Shown here piece by piece: positions 1 to 8,630 of a DNA stretch of 64,000 bases. The first letter of the stretch is position 1; the number at the start of each line of letters is the position of its first letter. Under the pieces are notes generated by a model, which saw only the letters and a list, made by a program, of their open reading frames with translations, was not told the origin of the DNA and searched no databases. The stretch is from Brachybacterium paraconglomeratum (lineage in GTDB: Bacteria; Actinomycetota; Actinomycetes; Actinomycetales; Dermabacteraceae): assembly GCF_003994255.1 (NCBI RefSeq), contig NZ_ML133851.1:842391-906390 (forward strand), given 5' to 3'. The position numbers and the translations under genes are program-made.

Positions 1-330
1 GCTCCTCGATCCATTTTCACCCCACCCTCACCAGGCCGCCACCGGTCCGCTCGTCCGCCGCCCCAACAGCCCCACCCACAACTCCACGCAACACCCGAGC
101 ACCCGCGCCACCTGCAGACACGCCCTACCAGACAGGTCCGACAGTCGACCCCGCCCATCCACACACCCACCCCTCCCACCCCTATCTCCCCTCCACACAC
201 CTGGGTTATCCACAGATCCATCCCCATTGCGCCCCAGGCCTTCCCTGGTGGCGCCCTCACGAATATCCTGGAGGCGTTACGCGATGGAGCGATCCGGCAT
301 TCTCCCGGGCAGAGGAAGGAGGGGGGCACG
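1..330. other. Left-edge intergenic region
   Basis: No convincing gene is visible in these 330 bases on either strand; short open frames here lack a ribosome binding site and have low-complexity products. It contains a perfect consensus DnaA box (TTATCCACA, positions 206-214) and ends with a strong ribosome binding site (AGGAAGGAGG, from about 313) serving the HNH gene. Anything further upstream is outside the window. Confidence 0.6.
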
Positions 331-2040
331 ATGGGCGAGTTCGACCAGCCAGGTGACTGCGCGGCACAGCTGTCCGAGCACGGTGCGGCGCCGTCAGCAC
401 AGCGGGCTGCCGCCGCGTCCTCCGTCGGCCCCGCCTCGATCTCGACGTCGGCCCCGACGTCGCGCTCCGGCACCCTCCTCCCGCCCGTGACGGTCCCGGA
501 GCTGCCCGCATGGCGCGCCCGCGCCCGTCGGCCGCTGACCACGGAGCGCATCCTCGAGGAGGTCGGCGAGGGGACCGTCGAGTCCGGGCGGGTGATGGCG
601 CTGCACCGCACCGCGCTGACCCGTGCCCGGCTGTACGCCCATCACCTGCGGCTGCTGGAGACCTTCTTCCGTGAGGACCCGGAGGTGCAGGGCCGTCCCG
701 AGGACGCGGACATGACGGCGCTGAAGGTCGCGGCCGGACTTCGCTGCACCTACAACCAGGCCTGGAGCCAGGTGCTCGATGCGCACCGGGCGGTCGAGAT
801 CATGCCGCTCACCTTCGAGTACCTGCGCCGCGGCGATCTCACCGAGGCGATGCATCAGATGCTCCTGCGTCGGGTGCGGCGACTGACCGACGAGCAGGCC
901 TCGCAGGTCGACGCCCACATGGCGACGATCGAGCTGCCGTCCGTCTCGCTCGACACCTTCTCCCGGCACCTCCGTCTCGCCGTCGAGCTCGCGAGCGCCG
1001 GCGCCCTGCCGGCCCCGCCCTCGCAGAGCCGCGACGTGGAGATCGTCGACGTCGACTCCACCACCGGCACCGCCTCGCTGCTGGTCACCGGCCCGATCCT
1101 CGAGATCAAGGGGCTCGCCCACCGGCTCGACGTCGCCGCCCGCGACGTGCAGCGAGCCCAGCGCGCCGCCCTCTCGGACGGGACCGAGGGGCCGCTGCCC
1201 TTCGACCTCGACGGGAACCTCGCCGAGCGCGGCGCACCGCTCTCGCTGCGCACCCTGCGCTACGCGATCCTCGCCCACACCGTGCTGGACACCGCCCCGG
1301 TGCAGGAGACGGCCTCGCCGTACAAGCTCCTGGTCACGGTGCCGGTGATGACGCTGCTCGGACAGGACGACGCACCCGCCATGCTCGAGGGCACCACCCC
1401 TATCCCCGCCGAGCTCGCCCGGGACCTCGCGGCCGGGGAGAGCGTCTGGACCCGGATCCTCACCGATGCAGTCCGCGGCACGCATCTTCCCGTGCTGCCC
1501 GAGACCTACCGGCCCAGCGCCGCGATGCGGCTGCAGCTCCGATTGCGCCACCCCGTCTGCGCAGCGCCCGGCTGCACCCGCCCGACCGCGACCGCCGCGG
1601 AGGACGACCACATCCTCGAGTACGACCACGAGCATCCGGAGCGCGGCGGCCCGACCTCCCTGGCGAACCTCCATCGACTGTGCTGGCAGCACCACCAGAT
1701 GAAGACCGCCGGCCTGATCGACCCGACCCGCGAGCCGGTCGACGACAGCGCGCCCGCCCGGCCGCTCACCACGCACTGGACCCTGGGCGAGGACCTGCGC
1801 ACCACCACCGAGGAGGCCACCGACCTGCTCACGCCGCACACGGTCAGGCTCCTCGAGCATGCCGCGGCCGAGCACGAGCGCCGAGCCGCCGAGGCCCGCA
1901 GCCTCCACGCCGAGGAACAGGCCCGACCCCGCGCGGAACGCGTCGCCGAGGACCGGCGGGCCGCCCTCGCGAAGGCCGCCGGCCGGAAGATCATCCCTCC
2001 CGGGAACCCGCCGCCGGATCTCGGCGATCCGCCGTTCTGA
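331..2040 (+). CDS. DUF222 / HNH endonuclease signature protein (13E12 repeat family)
   Basis: Protein of 569 aa. The N-terminal two thirds has the alpha-helical composition typical of DUF222 proteins. The C-terminal part carries an HNH nuclease signature: CxxxGC at about residues 411-416, the DDH core at 425-427, then a GGPTS-x-x-NL segment, LCWQHH and a following KT. The family is abundant in Actinobacteria, often in several copies per genome, and is thought to be a mobile or selfish nuclease; its biological role is not settled. The start is supported by a purine-rich Shine-Dalgarno sequence directly upstream. The 3' end overlaps the convergent nicotinamidase gene by about 50 bp. Confidence 0.9.
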   Translation: MGEFDQPGDCAAQLSEHGAAPSAQRAAAASSVGPASISTSAPTSRSGTLLPPVTVPELPAWRARARRPLTTERILEEVGEGTVESGRVMALHRTALTRARLYAHHLRLLETFFREDPEVQGRPEDADMTALKVAAGLRCTYNQAWSQVLDAHRAVEIMPLTFEYLRRGDLTEAMHQMLLRRVRRLTDEQASQVDAHMATIELPSVSLDTFSRHLRLAVELASAGALPAPPSQSRDVEIVDVDSTTGTASLLVTGPILEIKGLAHRLDVAARDVQRAQRAALSDGTEGPLPFDLDGNLAERGAPLSLRTLRYAILAHTVLDTAPVQETASPYKLLVTVPVMTLLGQDDAPAMLEGTTPIPAELARDLAAGESVWTRILTDAVRGTHLPVLPETYRPSAAMRLQLRLRHPVCAAPGCTRPTATAAEDDHILEYDHEHPERGGPTSLANLHRLCWQHHQMKTAGLIDPTREPVDDSAPARPLTTHWTLGEDLRTTTEEATDLLTPHTVRLLEHAAAEHERRAAEARSLHAEEQARPRAERVAEDRRAALAKAAGRKIIPPGNPPPDLGDPPF

Positions 2041-2611
2041 CCACCTCGACACCCGCCGCGGCCAGCTCCTCCTCGAGCTCCGCGACGCCCGAGGGGTGCA
2101 CAGCGGCCGTCATCTCCCGCAGCACCCGCACCGACGCGCCGGCCTCGCGCGAACCGAGGGCCGTGGCGCGCACGCAGAAGTCGTAGGCGAGGCCCACCAC
2201 GTCGATCTCGCAGCCGGGGACCAGCGCCTGCACCGACTCGCCCGTGCCGATCACGATCCCCTCGAGCACGCTGTACGAGGGGACGCCGTGCCCCTTGTGC
2301 ACGACCTCCCCCCGGTCCTCCACCGCTGCGATCGCCGGATGCAGCGCCGCGCCCTCCGTGTCCGCGACGCAGTGCACGGGCCAGGTGTCCACGAAGTCCG
2401 GCGCGGCCGGCGGCACCGCGAAGTGCCCGCCGTTGTCGGTGTCCCCGCGGTGCCAATCCTGGCTGACGAGGATCCGGTCGTAGTCCCCGCCGTGCTCGCG
2501 CACGAACTCGGCGATCCGCTCCGCGACCGCGCCGCCGCCGTCGACGCCGAGCGCACCGCCCTCGCAGAAGTCGTTCTGGACATCGACGATGATCAGCAGG
2601 CGCGTCGTCAT
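1991..2611 (-). CDS. pncA: Nicotinamidase (isochorismatase-fold)
   Basis: 206 aa. It hydrolyses nicotinamide to nicotinate and ammonia in NAD salvage and is cytoplasmic. The family catalytic triad can be placed: Asp10 in LIIVDVQNDF, Lys106 in HKGHG and Cys146 in YDFCVRA. The metal-binding DWHRGD...GGHF segment is also present. Length matches bacterial PncA (about 190-215 aa). A GAGG ribosome binding site precedes the ATG. Its 3' end overlaps the DUF222/HNH gene on the other strand; the next gene downstream of its promoter region is divergent. General isochorismatase-family amidases are the only real alternative, but the triad context fits PncA well. Confidence 0.9.
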   Translation of the reverse strand: MTTRLLIIVDVQNDFCEGGALGVDGGGAVAERIAEFVREHGGDYDRILVSQDWHRGDTDNGGHFAVPPAAPDFVDTWPVHCVADTEGAALHPAIAAVEDRGEVVHKGHGVPSYSVLEGIVIGTGESVQALVPGCEIDVVGLAYDFCVRATALGSREAGASVRVLREMTAAVHPSGVAELEEELAAAGVEVVRTADRRDPAAGSREG

Positions 2612-2682
2612 CGGGGGCTCCTCGCAGCAGTGTGGGACCGGTCCGTTCCAGCGTACGCAGGCGAGCTGGCAGAATCGCGGGC

Positions 2683-4740
2683 ATGTCTTCTCCTCAGCAC
2701 TCCGCCGCAGCGTCGCGGTACCGATCCCTGCTCTCCCCGCTCGACCTCGGCCCCTTCGAGGTCCGCAACCGGATCGTCATGGGGTCGATGCACACGGGAC
2801 TCGAGGACGACCCGTCGGACGCGAAGAAGCTCGCCGCCTATCTCGGCGAGCGCGCCCGCGGCGGCGTGGGGCTGATCGTCACCGGCGGCTTCTCCCCCGA
2901 CCGCAGCGGCCGCCTCACCCCGCGCGGCTCCCAGGCCGACGCCCGCACCCTGCGCGCCCACGAGCTGATCACCCGCGAGGTCCACGAGGCCGACGGACGG
3001 ATCGTCCTACAGCTCCTCCACGCCGGCCGCTACGCCTTCCACCCGCTGTCCGCCTCGCCGAGCGGCGGGAAGTCGCCGCTGTCCCCGTTCCGCAGCCGAC
3101 GCCTCACCCGGGGCGGGGTGCAGCGCACTATCGACCACTTCGCCGAGGCGGCCCGCCGCGCCGTCGACGCAGGCTACGACGGCGTCGAGATCATGGGCAG
3201 CGAGGGCTATCTGCTCAACCAGTTCCTCGCCCCGGCCACGAACCATCGCCGGGACCGCTGGGGCCGCACCTCCGAGGGCCGGCGCGCGGTGCCGCTCGCG
3301 ATCGCCGCCGCGGTGCGGGACGCGATCGGGGACGACGCACTGCTGAGCTACCGCATCTCCCTGCTGGACCTGGTGCCCGAGGGGCAGACCTGGACCGAGA
3401 CCACCGCGCTCGCGCAGTCCCTGGTCCGCGCCGGGGTGGACGTGCTCTCCACGGGGATCGGCTGGCACGAGGCCCGAGTGCCCACCATCGTCACCTCCGT
3501 GCCGCGCGCCGCCTTCGCCGAGCAGACCCAGCACCTGCGCGAGCTGGTCGGCGTGCCCGTGGTCGCCTCGAACCGGATCCACGACCCTGACGTCGCCGAG
3601 CAGGTGCTCGCCTCCGGGCAGGCGGACCTGATCTCGATGGCGCGCCCGCTGCTGGCCGATCCGCAGCTGCCGAACAAGCTCGCGGACGGCCGCGCCGGAC
3701 AGGTCCTCGCCTGCATCTCCTGCAACCAGGCCTGCCTGGACAAGGTGTTCGACGGGAAGCGGGCGAGCTGCCTGGTGAACCCGCGCGCCGCCCACGAGAC
3801 CGAGCTGGTGCTGACGCCGGTGATCGAACGCCGCATCCGGAAGGTCGCCGTCGTCGGCGCGGGCCCGGCGGGGCTCGAGGCGGCGCTGGCCGCCGCCGAG
3901 CGCGGCCACATCGTCACCCTCTACGAGGCGACCGACGAGATCGGCGGGCAGCTGCGGCTCGCGGCACGGATCCCGGGCAAGGAGGACTACGCGCAGGCGC
4001 TGCAGTCCTGGCGGATGCGGCTGGCCGCGGCGGGCGTCGGGATCCGGCTCGGGATGCGGCCGACGGCGACCGAGCTGCAGGGCTTCCACGACGTCATCGT
4101 CGCCACCGGCGTCGCGCCGCGGGAGATCGCTCTGGAACGGAGCGGCGGGCCGGAGGTGATCAGCTACGCCGATCTGCTCGAGGGCCGTGCCGAGGCCGGC
4201 GAGAAGGTCGCGATCATCGGCGCGGGCGGGATCGGCGTGGACGTCGCCGAGTACCTCACCGCGCCGCGCCCCTCCCCCACCCTGGACGTCGGGCGCTGGC
4301 GGGAGCACTGGGGCGTGGTCGACGCCGACTCGACGCGCGGCGGCGTGATCACCCGCCCCCGCGAGGAGGCGCGGCGCGAGGTCCACCTGCTGCAGCGCAA
4401 GGAGACGCGGATCGGCGCAGGGCTCGGCCGGACGACGGGCTGGGTGCACCGGGCGGAGCTGCGCCATGCCGGCGTGATCCAGCACCGCGGCGTGACCTAC
4501 GAGCGGATCGACGAGGCGGGCCTGCACATCACCGAGGACGGCGAGGCGCGGGTGCTGGATGTCGACACGGTCGTGGTGTGCGCGGGGCAGGTCAGCGTGA
4601 ACGCGCTGGCCGACGAGGTGATCGCCGAGCGGCGCGGCCGGGCGCCGCGGGTGCACGTGATCGGCGGGGCCGACGTCGCCGCGGAGCTCGACGCGGAGCG
4701 GGCGATCCGCCAGGCCGTGCAGGTCGCGGCGGGGCTGTAG
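2683..4740 (+). CDS. NADH:flavin oxidoreductase / 2,4-dienoyl-CoA reductase-like (FadH family)
   Basis: 685 aa, starting at the ATG encoding MSSPQHS; an upstream ATG at 2632 would add residues unlike the family. Order of modules: N-terminal old-yellow-enzyme TIM barrel binding FMN (about 1-340), an iron-sulfur cysteine cluster CxxCxxxC with a further Cys about 12 residues on (near residue 350), then a two-dinucleotide fold reductase half with GAGPAGLEAA. This is the architecture of bacterial dienoyl-CoA reductase and trimethylamine dehydrogenase relatives. The substrate cannot be set from sequence; fatty-acid beta-oxidation of unsaturated chains or xenobiotic enone reduction are both possible. 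The upstream ribosome binding site is weak. The deaminase gene follows 32 bp downstream and may be co-transcribed. Confidence 0.85.
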   Translation: MSSPQHSAAASRYRSLLSPLDLGPFEVRNRIVMGSMHTGLEDDPSDAKKLAAYLGERARGGVGLIVTGGFSPDRSGRLTPRGSQADARTLRAHELITREVHEADGRIVLQLLHAGRYAFHPLSASPSGGKSPLSPFRSRRLTRGGVQRTIDHFAEAARRAVDAGYDGVEIMGSEGYLLNQFLAPATNHRRDRWGRTSEGRRAVPLAIAAAVRDAIGDDALLSYRISLLDLVPEGQTWTETTALAQSLVRAGVDVLSTGIGWHEARVPTIVTSVPRAAFAEQTQHLRELVGVPVVASNRIHDPDVAEQVLASGQADLISMARPLLADPQLPNKLADGRAGQVLACISCNQACLDKVFDGKRASCLVNPRAAHETELVLTPVIERRIRKVAVVGAGPAGLEAALAAAERGHIVTLYEATDEIGGQLRLAARIPGKEDYAQALQSWRMRLAAAGVGIRLGMRPTATELQGFHDVIVATGVAPREIALERSGGPEVISYADLLEGRAEAGEKVAIIGAGGIGVDVAEYLTAPRPSPTLDVGRWREHWGVVDADSTRGGVITRPREEARREVHLLQRKETRIGAGLGRTTGWVHRAELRHAGVIQHRGVTYERIDEAGLHITEDGEARVLDVDTVVVCAGQVSVNALADEVIAERRGRAPRVHVIGGADVAAELDAERAIRQAVQVAAGL

Positions 4741-4772
4741 TCTCGGCGGTCCCGGCCCCGAGGAGGCCAGCG

Positions 4773-5249
4773 ATGGACCATCCCGATCCCACCGAGACCC
4801 TGCAGCGCACGATCGCCCTGGCCACCGCCAACGTCGCCGACGGCGGCGGTCCGTTCGGCGCCGTGGTGCGCCTGACGAGCGGGGAGCTGGTCGAGGGCGT
4901 GAACCGGGTGACCGCCACGAATGATCCCACCGCCCACGCCGAGGTCGCCGCGATCCGGGAGGCCTGTGCGCGCAGCGGATCGCCGGAGCTGCGTGGCGCG
5001 GTGCTGTACTCGAGCTGCGAGCCGTGCCCGATGTGCATGGCGGCCGCGCTCTGGGCGCGGCTGGACCTCGTGGTGTTCGCCGCAGGCCGCGGGGACGCCG
5101 CTCGGGCCGGCTTCGACGACTCCGCCTTCTACGACTACTTCGCCCGGCCGGGCCGCCACGCCGTGCTCCCCGTCGAGCAGCACCGGCACGCGGACGCGGT
5201 CGCCCCGTTCGACGCGTGGCTCGCCCACGAGGGGCGCACCGCCTACTGA
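4773..5249 (+). CDS. Nucleoside/guanine deaminase (cytidine deaminase-like zinc enzyme)
   Basis: 158 aa. The zinc-dependent deaminase signature is complete: HAEVAAI (Zn ligand His and proton-shuttle Glu) near residue 55 and CEPCPMC near residue 85. The overall form (NDPTAHAE, SSCEPCPMCMAA, a C-terminal FDDSAFYDYF segment) resembles guanine deaminase / tRNA-adenosine deaminase relatives; the substrate is more likely a free purine than tRNA because a separate TadA would normally sit elsewhere. The start is fixed by an AGGAGG at 4761-4766. The stop overlaps the stop region of the convergent penicillin-binding protein gene. Confidence 0.85.
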   Translation: MDHPDPTETLQRTIALATANVADGGGPFGAVVRLTSGELVEGVNRVTATNDPTAHAEVAAIREACARSGSPELRGAVLYSSCEPCPMCMAAALWARLDLVVFAAGRGDAARAGFDDSAFYDYFARPGRHAVLPVEQHRHADAVAPFDAWLAHEGRTAY

Positions 5250-7117
5250 CCCGCGAGCACCTCCCGGGCGATCGGACCAGCGGTGACTGAGCCGTAGCTG
5301 CCGTCCTCGACGAAGGCGGCGACGACCAGGTCGCCCTGGGCGACGATCACCCAGGAGTGCAGGGCGAGCTCGCCCTCCTCGTTCGTGTACTCCGCGGTGC
5401 CGGTCTTGCCGATCACCGGTTCCCCGGGCAGGTCCGCGAAGTCGTCGAGGCTGCCGTCGGTGACCACGCCGCGCAGCATCTCCTGCATCTGCGCGGCCTC
5501 CTCCTCGGTGAGCGGGGTCGGGATCTCGGGGGCGGCCGGCTCGGAGTCGGCGAGGATCCGGGGCGTGACCGTGGAGCCGTTCTGGACCGAGGCGAGCACG
5601 GTCGCCATGGCGAGCGGGGAGGTGAGCACGCGGCCCTGGCCCATCATCGCCGCGGCGTGCTCGACGCCCTCGTCGGCCGGGTCGATCGAGCCCATGAAGG
5701 CGTCGAGCCCGGCCGGGGCCTCCTGGCCGATGCCGAGGGTGGTCGCGGCGTCGGCGAGCTCGGCCTGGGAGACGGTCTCGTGCTGCAGCAGCAGCGCGGT
5801 GTTGCAGGAGTGCGCGATCACGGAGCGCAGCGGCATGGTGCCGAACAGGGAGGGGTCCATGGAGTCGGCGTTCTTGAAGGAGCGTCCGGCGACCGAGGCG
5901 GTCTCGGGGCACTGCAGCTCGGTGTCGGGCGTGACGCCGGCGCGCAGCAGCGACAGCGCGGTGACGGTCTTGAAGGTCGAGCCGGGCGCGTACTGGCCCA
6001 CGAGGCCGACGGGATATGACTGGCCCGTCGGCCCGAGCGCCGCGGCGAGCACGTCGCCGGTGGAGGCGCTGAGCGCGATGACGGCCGACGGGGAGTCCTC
6101 GTCGGCGATCGCGGCGGTGGCGCGGCGCTGCAGGTCGTCGTCGAGGGTGGTGCGCACCGTGGTGCCGGCGACGGGATCGACCTCGTGGAGCGGGCGCTCC
6201 TGCTCGCCGCCGGTGGCGACGATCTCGAGGCCGGAGGTGCCGAGGATCGCGTCCTGCTCCGCGGCGAGGACGCCGCCGGTCGCGACCTGGTCGCCGGCCT
6301 GGATCTCGCCGCCGGAGCTCTCGACGTCCTCGGCGGTCGCCTCGCGCAGGGAGCCGAGCACGCCGGGGGCGTAGTCCCGTTCGACGGCGAGGGGGCGCTG
6401 CTCCTCGAGGGCGTGGAAGCCGGGGACCTGGCCGGCCCTGGCGAGGTCGTACTCCCCCTCGTCGCTGACGCGGATGGTGAGGGCGGGGACGAAGGCCTCC
6501 TCGCCGGCACCGGCGACGGACTCGGCGTAGCGGTCCGCGTCGGTGCCGAGCGCGGCGGCGAGGTCGCGGGCGGAGGAGTCGAGCTGGTCGGCGGCCAGCT
6601 GGGACTTGTCCAGGCCGAGGACCTTCACGTCGCGGGGGCCGTAGAGCTGGGTGCCGTCACGGTCGGTGATGGTGCCGAGCTCGGGGTCGACGGCGCGCAC
6701 GGCGAGCATCTCGCCGTCCTCGAGCTCGGGGCCGAGGGCCGCGGGGGTGAGCTGCGGCGCCCAGCCGTCCTCACCTTTCGTCAGGGTGGCGGTGGTGGTG
6801 TACTCCCAGGTCCCGGCGTCGTCCGGGAGGGTCCAGGTCCAGTCGTAGGTCGCGGTGCGCGTGCCGTCCTCGGCGTCACCGGCATCGGCCAGGGCGACCT
6901 CGGCGGTCGCTCCCGCGTCGCGGAGGGCGCCGAGCACCTCGGCATCGAGGTCGGAGCCGCCCTCGGCGAGGGTGCCGGCGAGCTGCTCGGCGGCGTCCGT
7001 GCCGTCGTCGGCGGTGGAGCGCCAGAAGGCGATGCCGCCGACCACGAGGGCGATGACCGCCAGGGCGGCGATCACGATGACGACGGGGGTGCGGCGGCGG
7101 GCGGAAGTGGGGGCCAT
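5243..7117 (-). CDS. Penicillin-binding protein, class B-like transpeptidase with NTF2-like (MecA_N) domain
   Basis: 624 aa. It has a cytoplasmic N-terminus, one hydrophobic anchor at about residues 12-32, an NTF2-like MecA_N region (about 35-150), a PBP dimerisation region and a C-terminal transpeptidase domain. Active-site motifs are all visible: S380-TFK, S437-CN and K571-TG. It should cross-link peptidoglycan outside the membrane as a DD-transpeptidase. No glycosyltransferase domain is present, so it is a monofunctional class B enzyme, similar to the PBPs some Actinobacteria carry beside SEDS proteins; no SEDS gene is adjacent here. The gene reads divergently from the sugar kinase with only 29 bp between starts. 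Confidence 0.92.
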   Translation of the reverse strand: MAPTSARRRTPVVIVIAALAVIALVVGGIAFWRSTADDGTDAAEQLAGTLAEGGSDLDAEVLGALRDAGATAEVALADAGDAEDGTRTATYDWTWTLPDDAGTWEYTTTATLTKGEDGWAPQLTPAALGPELEDGEMLAVRAVDPELGTITDRDGTQLYGPRDVKVLGLDKSQLAADQLDSSARDLAAALGTDADRYAESVAGAGEEAFVPALTIRVSDEGEYDLARAGQVPGFHALEEQRPLAVERDYAPGVLGSLREATAEDVESSGGEIQAGDQVATGGVLAAEQDAILGTSGLEIVATGGEQERPLHEVDPVAGTTVRTTLDDDLQRRATAAIADEDSPSAVIALSASTGDVLAAALGPTGQSYPVGLVGQYAPGSTFKTVTALSLLRAGVTPDTELQCPETASVAGRSFKNADSMDPSLFGTMPLRSVIAHSCNTALLLQHETVSQAELADAATTLGIGQEAPAGLDAFMGSIDPADEGVEHAAAMMGQGRVLTSPLAMATVLASVQNGSTVTPRILADSEPAAPEIPTPLTEEEAAQMQEMLRGVVTDGSLDDFADLPGEPVIGKTGTAEYTNEEGELALHSWVIVAQGDLVVAAFVEDGSYGSVTAGPIAREVLAGQ

Positions 7118-7134
7118 CGGGCCATGCTCCCACC

Positions 7135-7140
7135 TACACT
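7135..7140 (+). promoter_or_regulatory. Putative -10 element for leaderless sugar kinase mRNA
   Basis: TACACT fits the actinobacterial -10 pattern TANNNT and ends exactly 6 nt before the ATG, so a transcript starting at the usual distance would begin at the start codon. No ribosome binding site lies between. The same arrangement recurs at six other genes in this window. Confidence 0.55.
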
Positions 7141-7146
7141 CAGCCC

Positions 7147-8058
7147 ATGTCCCGTGTGCTCCACACCGCCCAGGCCCTCGTCGACGTGATTCTGGAGGTC
7201 GACGCGCTGCCCGCGCGCGGCGGGAACACCAACGCCCGCACCGAGCGGCGCTACGCCGGCGGGGCCGTGACCACGCTGCTCGCCGCGGCGCGCACCGGGG
7301 CGGAGGCCGTCCACGGCGGCGCGCACGGCACCGGCCCGAACGGGGACCTGATCCGCGAGGTGCTGGGGGCCGACGGGGTCGCGGTCTCGGACGTCCCGCG
7401 CGAGGACGCCGACACCGGGTACTGCGTGGTGCTGCTGGAGCCGTCGGCCGAGCGGACCTTCCTCACCGTGTACGGGGCTGAGCGGGACGTGGACTCGGAG
7501 TCGTTCGCGCGGATGGCGCCCCGTCCCGGGGACCTCGTGTGCGTCTCCGGATACAGCCTGTTCGAGCCGACCCGGGAGCCGCTGCTGGAGTTCCTCGAGG
7601 GGCTCGAGGGGGGCGTCGACGTGGTGCTGGACCCGGGCGACCCCTTCGCCACGTTCCCGCGCGCGCTGCAGGACCGGATGCTCGCCCTCACCACCGTGTG
7701 GACCTCCAACGCGGACGAGGCGCGGGCGCTGACCGACCTCGACCACCTCGAGGACACCCCGCAGGCGATCCGGCGGCGGCTGCGGCCGGGCGCCGTCGTC
7801 GTGGTGCGCGACGGGGAGCGGGGATGCCACGTCTTCCATCACGGGCGCGGCACCGAGATCCCCGCCTTCCCGCAGACGCCGGTGGACACCAACGGCGCCG
7901 GCGACACCCACACCGGGGTGCTGCTCGCGGAGCGCGCGCTCGGCGCGGACTGGGAGTCCGCGGCGACCCGCGCCAACGCCGCCGCGGCGATCGCGGTGAC
8001 GCGGCGCGGGCCGCAGAGCGCCCCCTCGCGCGCAGAGGTGGACGAGTTCCTCTCCTGA
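7147..8058 (+). CDS. PfkB/ribokinase-family carbohydrate kinase
   Basis: 303 aa, the usual length for the family. N-terminal substrate-binding GGN (GRGGNTNA near residue 24) and the C-terminal signature TNGAGDTHTG, with the Asp acting as catalytic base, are present. It phosphorylates a sugar or nucleoside using ATP; the exact substrate cannot be read. No Shine-Dalgarno is seen: instead TACACT (7135-7140) lies 6 nt before the ATG, an arrangement expected for a leaderless mRNA. The glutathione peroxidase gene follows 37 bp downstream with its own ribosome binding site. Confidence 0.85.
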   Translation: MSRVLHTAQALVDVILEVDALPARGGNTNARTERRYAGGAVTTLLAAARTGAEAVHGGAHGTGPNGDLIREVLGADGVAVSDVPREDADTGYCVVLLEPSAERTFLTVYGAERDVDSESFARMAPRPGDLVCVSGYSLFEPTREPLLEFLEGLEGGVDVVLDPGDPFATFPRALQDRMLALTTVWTSNADEARALTDLDHLEDTPQAIRRRLRPGAVVVVRDGERGCHVFHHGRGTEIPAFPQTPVDTNGAGDTHTGVLLAERALGADWESAATRANAAAAIAVTRRGPQSAPSRAEVDEFLS

Positions 8059-8095
8059 CCTACGATGGCGCAAGGACGGCCTCGGGAAGGAGACC

Positions 8096-8584
8096 ATGGA
8101 CGACCGCACCTTCCACGACTTCTCGGCGACGAGCATCGACGGCGAGCCGGTGGACCTCGGTGCCTACCGCGGCCGCCCGGTGCTGGTGGTCAACACCGCC
8201 ACCCAGTGCGCCTTCACCCCGCAGCTGCGGGGCCTGCAGGAGCTGCACGAGCGCTTCTCCGCGCTGGGCTTCAGCGTGCTGGGGTTCCCCTCGGACCAGT
8301 TCCACCAGGACCCCGGCAGCGACGAGGACACCCGGGAGACCTGCACCTCCCAGTTCTCGGTGACCTTCCCGCTGTTCGCGAAGACCGACGTGAACGGGCC
8401 GGACGCCCCGCCGATGTGGCGCTGGCTGTGCGCGCAGAGGCCGGGGGTGATGGGCGGGCGGATCGCCTGGAACTTCACCAAGTTCCTCGTCTCCGCCGAC
8501 GGGCACGTGGTCCGCCGCTTCGCCCCGCCGGTGCCGCCGACCCGCATCGCCCGCAGGATCGAGGCGGAGCTGGCCCTCCGGTGA
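8096..8584 (+). CDS. Glutathione peroxidase-like thiol peroxidase
   Basis: 162 aa. Peroxidatic Cys38 sits in NTATQCAFTPQ, the place of selenocysteine/cysteine in the GPx family, and the conserved WNFTKFL segment provides the Trp and Asn of the catalytic tetrad; a Gln occurs in the FPSDQF segment. Bacterial members generally use thioredoxin or mycothiol rather than glutathione, so this likely reduces peroxides in the cytoplasm with a thioredoxin-type donor. A GGGAAGGAG ribosome binding site precedes the ATG. Confidence 0.88.
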   Translation: MDDRTFHDFSATSIDGEPVDLGAYRGRPVLVVNTATQCAFTPQLRGLQELHERFSALGFSVLGFPSDQFHQDPGSDEDTRETCTSQFSVTFPLFAKTDVNGPDAPPMWRWLCAQRPGVMGGRIAWNFTKFLVSADGHVVRRFAPPVPPTRIARRIEAELALR

Positions 8585-8630
8585 GTTGGTAGCGTGTCTC
8601 ACACGTTCCTCCCACTCGAAAGGGGTCCCT

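Noticed and set aside
206..214. Replication origin
   Set aside because: A single DnaA box with no AT-rich region and no dnaA/dnaN genes nearby.
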